A model generated the notes under the pieces. It was not told where the DNA came from. It saw nothing but the letters and a program-made list of their open reading frames with translations, and made no database searches. 64,000 bases of DNA from Thuidium tamariscinum (taxonomy: Eukaryota; Streptophyta; Bryopsida; Hypnales; Thuidiaceae). Below are positions 60,301 through 64,000 of the stretch, one piece after another (position 1 is the first letter of the stretch; every line of letters starts with the position of its first letter). The stretch lies in the NCBI GenBank assembly GCA_947034885.2, contig OX344753.2, positions 21,824,001 through 21,888,000 of the forward strand. The letters are read 5' to 3'. The translations under genes were made by a program, and so were the position numbers.

Positions 60301-63300
60301 TTGTCAATCAGCGTTCCTTGCTTGCAGGAAGTGTCACTGCCACTTACATGCTCCTTTTGCAACATAGCTCGAAGAATGTTGCTACAGAAGCGGGTCAATG
60401 CTTGATGAGAGAGCTAGAATTCTTGAAAGAATGGAAGATCGCTTCCTTCAAAAACAGGGCACGGTCTGAGGAGCCTATTAGGAGGGAAGACGAAGTGCAA
60501 AGTTCAGACGCCTTGTTCAGATTTGACCTGATGCTATTGCTATATAACTTCCTGTTCAGGGCCTTAGATTTGAAGATTTCCCAGGCTGAACATGCTCATG
60601 ATTTCGTGGAACTCATTTTGGATAAACTAAATCCTTTTGAAGGGCCATTGCAGTGGAATCCACATTTGCAGTTGGTTATATGGCAGGTCCTACATTGGCC
60701 TTGCATTTTTGACTCTGCTGCAGAAACTCAATCTTTAAAAGCACTTGGGGACGACTTGAAGGATAAAAGAGTCATCAAAGTAGAAGAGCAGGGAGAAAGC
60801 ACTGAGCCAGACCCTGCATGGAAGGATTCAAATATCTCTGCTATAAATACTGTCGCAGGTTTTAGCCTGGTCACTGCACTTGCAATGGATTCGCATGCCA
60901 GTCTTCTCATAAAACTGGAGGCACTCAGCTGGGCCAGAGTGTATGCTATCGCAAATTCTCCATCCAAATCAGGTGTCCGAAATCAACAGATTGCGCATCT
61001 CTGGAATGGGCATACATCTCAGTTGATTGCAAGGCTACCAGAAATGCTACTTACAATGGCATTTGATAAGGAACCTCGGGTACGAGCGGGTGTGGCTCTT
61101 GTCTTAAAGGCCATTTTGCAAAGCAACCTTGTAAGACCTCTTCATTTTCAGCCAGTTACAATGGTCGCCCTCAAGCAGCTCAAAGACCCTGAACCCTCCA
61201 TTCACACTTTATTCCAAAGAGTAGCTCAAGCTTATGCCCCTGCTGCTCTGTGGATTTATGGTTGGGCACTACCATTCAAAAGTCGGCAGGCCTTTTTTTC
61301 GAACATTCCGCGACCAGACGGGTTACATATGCTTAATGGCAAGCGAACTGCGTTAGATCTGCATTCGGTGCATCATCTCCGCAGTCAGCAACTGTCGTGG
61401 ATTCTCAATTATTTGTCACAGCGCACTCAAGTACTTCCTTCTCATTGGTTGCAGAGGATGATATACAACTTCCCTGGCAAGTTGAAGCCCTCGGGAGTTA
61501 GCCTGGAAGGGGAGGAGCAGGAATCTACAACTGATGGGAGGATGGAGGTGTTTGATGGACTGGGTACTGGCGATTCAAGGTTCCTGGAACAGTTGACGTC
61601 CAACTCGTTATCAGCACTATGGTGGACTGTATTGGAGGCCTCCCGTCACTGTGTCACAGTCCGACTCCGGACGCATTTGGGCGGCCCCACACAGACATTC
61701 GCAGCTTTGGAGAGGATGCTCTTGGATGTTCCTCACCTGTGCCGCGTAGATTTTGGACGAAGGGAGATTGTGATGGGTGGCTTGGCCAGCCCTACAACTG
61801 TGCAGTTGCTACCGTTGCGCCTTCTAATAGAGTTTGTAGAAGCGCTGAAGAAAGACATATACAACTCTTATGAAGGTTCTGCTGTATTATCACCTCCACC
61901 AACTTTGAGCTCTCTCTTTTTCAGAGCAAATAGAAAGGTTCGTCTCTTGGAAATGTTCATTTTGATGTGAATTTGTTGGTCCGGAGTTTCACATTACTTC
62001 TATTGAGTTTTTGCTAGCTAGAGTAGTTACTCAGGTGTCATTTTTTCTTAATAGAACTTCTAAACTATCTGCAACAACGATAGTCATCCTCGAGAATGGA
62101 TGTCTGTATCATAAGAGATATCTCTCGGTCAAGATTTTCTAATTGTGAAGTCTTCATTGTCAGGTTTGCGAGGATTGGTTTGTACGAATCAGAGAGGCGT
62201 TCATAAGTGCAAGTATTGCCACTCAGTGTCATGCTGGCACAATTCAGAATGCAGCACTCCATTTACAGGATCTTAGATCACTTATCCCTCCATCTTTGAG
62301 GGAAGCCCGTGGTCAACTCATGTCTGAAAATATTCACACTATCAGGGGGAGCATCCAGGGAGATTTAGCAAAAGTAATGCACCATATCTCGCTTGCCCTC
62401 TGTCGATCACAAGAAGCTGATGCTCTTCAAGGGGTCAAGGTCTGGGTGAAATCAGCTTTTGCAGCGGTTTTGGTAGAGGACTATCTTTCTGCTCCGAAGA
62501 CAAGCACTTCTGTAGGACCTTTTGTCTGGTTGGACGGGCTAACTTTCCAAGCCAAAGGGCAATATGAAAAGGCTCTCGCACAGTACAATCATATTTTGCA
62601 ACTTGATGAGGCTTTGGCCGCGATGGGCGCTGATGGCATTCAGTTCACAATTGCTCGAACGGTGGAGTGCTACAAGGCTCTTGCAGACTGGGAGTCACTT
62701 GATGAATGGGTGCAGGAGCTTCAACTCTTACGAGCACATCATGCTGGAAAAACATACTCTGGTGCGCTGACGACCTCTGGAAATGACATGAATGCAGTTT
62801 ATGCCCTTGCTCGTTTTGATAGTGGAGATGCCCATGGAGCATTGGGTTACCTTGACCTGACTCCTCAAAGTAGGAGTGAGTTGACTGCAGATCCTTGGCA
62901 AGCGCTCCATAGAAGTGAGCAAATGCTGTTGCAGGTAATGCTGCAACGAAGCACAAAAGTTGATAGAGTTGTCTCGGAGATCGCACTGGCAAAAGCAATG
63001 GTGGAAGATTGCGCCCAGGTGGCCATGCTTGATAGCTTAGCTCAAGCCACTCCTTATCTGATGCAATTGGAATGCATTGAGGTGTACGACTCTTATAGGA
63101 ACAATAACATTCCCCAGGAGCATCCGAGTAAATTGTCATCATCATTTTCCCCACATGTTTCCTGGCCACTGGATCATATGCATCAAGATTCTCAGGCATG
63201 GCTTAAGCTGTTACGTGTGTATCGTGTGGTCTGCCCAGGATCATTCAGGACCCTTCAACTTCGACAGCAACTTGTGAGATTGGGACGTAAGCAATCCAAT

Positions 63301-64000
63301 CTGAAGCTTGCACGCCGACTATTGAGCGTGGCTCTGGACCTACCAGTGCCAGCTGATTTTGGATTGGACACCTCAGCAGAGCAATCTGCTCTGTTTGGGC
63401 GCTTACAATATGAAGATATACTTCTACTTCATGCTGAAGAGAAGCAGGACAATGCTATATTAAGGCTCTGGCAATTGGTTGAAGACAAGATCAGTTTATG
63501 TCTCGAGAATCCTATTCTGGAAGAGGTTAATGAGGTAACAAATGCGAAGGCATGCCTGAAGCTTGCAACGTGGCTACGAGGCAAATTTACACCGTCAAGC
63601 GTGCTAACAGTGCTCGCAAGGTTAGGGCTTAATGGTCACGAAGACGATTTCTCTTTGTACGATCAAATAGATTCAACAAGGTTTCAAAACAAGGAAATCA
63701 TCTCTAATGGGAAGTTCAATACCACTATTCAGCAGATTGCAGGCGCAGCAATAAAAGGGGCCACTATATGCTCATCCGGAATGGCAAAAGCATGGTTCAC
63801 CTATGGATACTGGTGTTTTTCTTATGGAGAAGGGTCTCATAACCCGGAGGGGGTGGTTACAAAGAGCTCATGTAGTCTCTTGAATTTGATTGATGGAGAG
63901 ATACGTGCAAACAATGGCGAGCTTACACTCGAGGAAGTTGCACGTATACGTCTTATTGTCTCAAGGGTTGCTGCAGGCCCAAGTAGTGACACTTTAAACC
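57348..64000 (+). CDS. SMG1: SMG1-like PIKK kinase, N-terminal ~1,600 residues (runs off the window end)
   Basis: Exons are 57348-57583, 58656-58861, 59026-59801, 60073-60211, 60328-61937 and 62164 to beyond 64000. All phases join and encode about 1,601 residues. SMG1 phosphorylates UPF1 in nonsense-mediated mRNA decay. The first Met follows an in-frame TGA at 57324-57326. Residues 11-19 are a nine-Gln run. The rest is the HEAT/ARM-type helical solenoid with plant SMG1 landmarks: VRQAAAITYGALGA, KFVPSIFEACQELLENE, FIDMVDLLLGWALDPE, SRLRLHPSRIV, TATYMLLLQHSS, RTHLGGPTQTFAALERMLLD and FFRANRKVCEDWFVRI. The last exon (from 62164) is long and continues into the FAT-type region. The kinase and FATC domains lie outside the window. 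Intron 2 needs a GC donor. SMG1 is absent from Arabidopsis but present in mosses and most other plants. Homology is judged from remembered family features. Confidence 0.92.
57584..58655 (+). other. SMG1 intron 1 (about 1.07 kb)
   Basis: The donor is CAA|GTGAGC and the acceptor GTTAG|G. It joins GAC AA to G GCG, giving DKAYIVRQAAA. It is the longest SMG1 intron in the window. No nested gene was seen. Confidence 0.75.

Noticed and set aside
62645-63199. 184-codon minus-strand frame inside SMG1
   Set aside because: Antisense to a long SMG1 exon whose sense frame is open and matches the family.
1-64000. CRISPR arrays, bacterial operons, LTR retrotransposons, intact transposases
   Set aside because: None seen: no regularly spaced repeat-spacer array, and no reverse transcriptase, integrase or transposase motifs in the available frames. 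All mobile elements noted are non-autonomous.

Overview
This is a plant nuclear window, about 64 kb long. Spliced genes with GT-AG introns, AT-rich intergenic DNA full of short inverted-repeat elements, and three recognisable plant gene families all point that way. A bryophyte, probably a moss, is my guess: the genes are sparse, the intergenic repeats are very AT-rich, and an ICE/SCREAM-type bHLH and an SMG1 kinase are both present (SMG1 is missing from Arabidopsis). The sequence alone does not settle the species.

Layout. 1-4.6 kb: nested, decayed repeats. 4.65-8.84 kb (+): a multi-exon short-chain dehydrogenase/reductase (SDR) relic, with stop codons inside its cofactor-binding and catalytic motifs. 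8.8-32 kb: no supported gene; a mosaic of small TIR elements, foldbacks and dispersed repeats. 32.2-37.3 kb: repeat-poor, higher-GC upstream region of the next gene. 37.29-40.27 kb (+): a seven-exon ICE1/SCREAM-like bHLH transcription factor. 41.3-48 kb: more AT-rich repeats, with one clean 436-bp MITE at 47.07-47.51 kb. 48.40-48.84 kb (-): intact intronless eIF1A, with a TATA box and a telo-box upstream. 49.2-56.6 kb: tandem repeats, TIR elements and a long imperfect inverted repeat. 57.35-64.0 kb (+): the 5' half of SMG1, running off the window end in its sixth exon.

The three working genes are housekeeping or regulatory and do not form a pathway together: translation initiation (eIF1A), nonsense-mediated decay (SMG1), and cell-fate or cold-response transcription (ICE/SCRM). 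I found no gene cluster that looks like a new system. The most unusual content is in the non-coding DNA: a family of small elements bounded by TTAA and starting CCC(C/T)TAAA, a well-conserved ~275-bp MITE in at least seven copies, a ~370-bp-arm inverted repeat just upstream of SMG1, and a ~141-bp tandem repeat in the presumed SMG1 promoter or leader.

All exon boundaries are my own splice-site calls from reading frame and motif continuity. No database search or transcript data was available.
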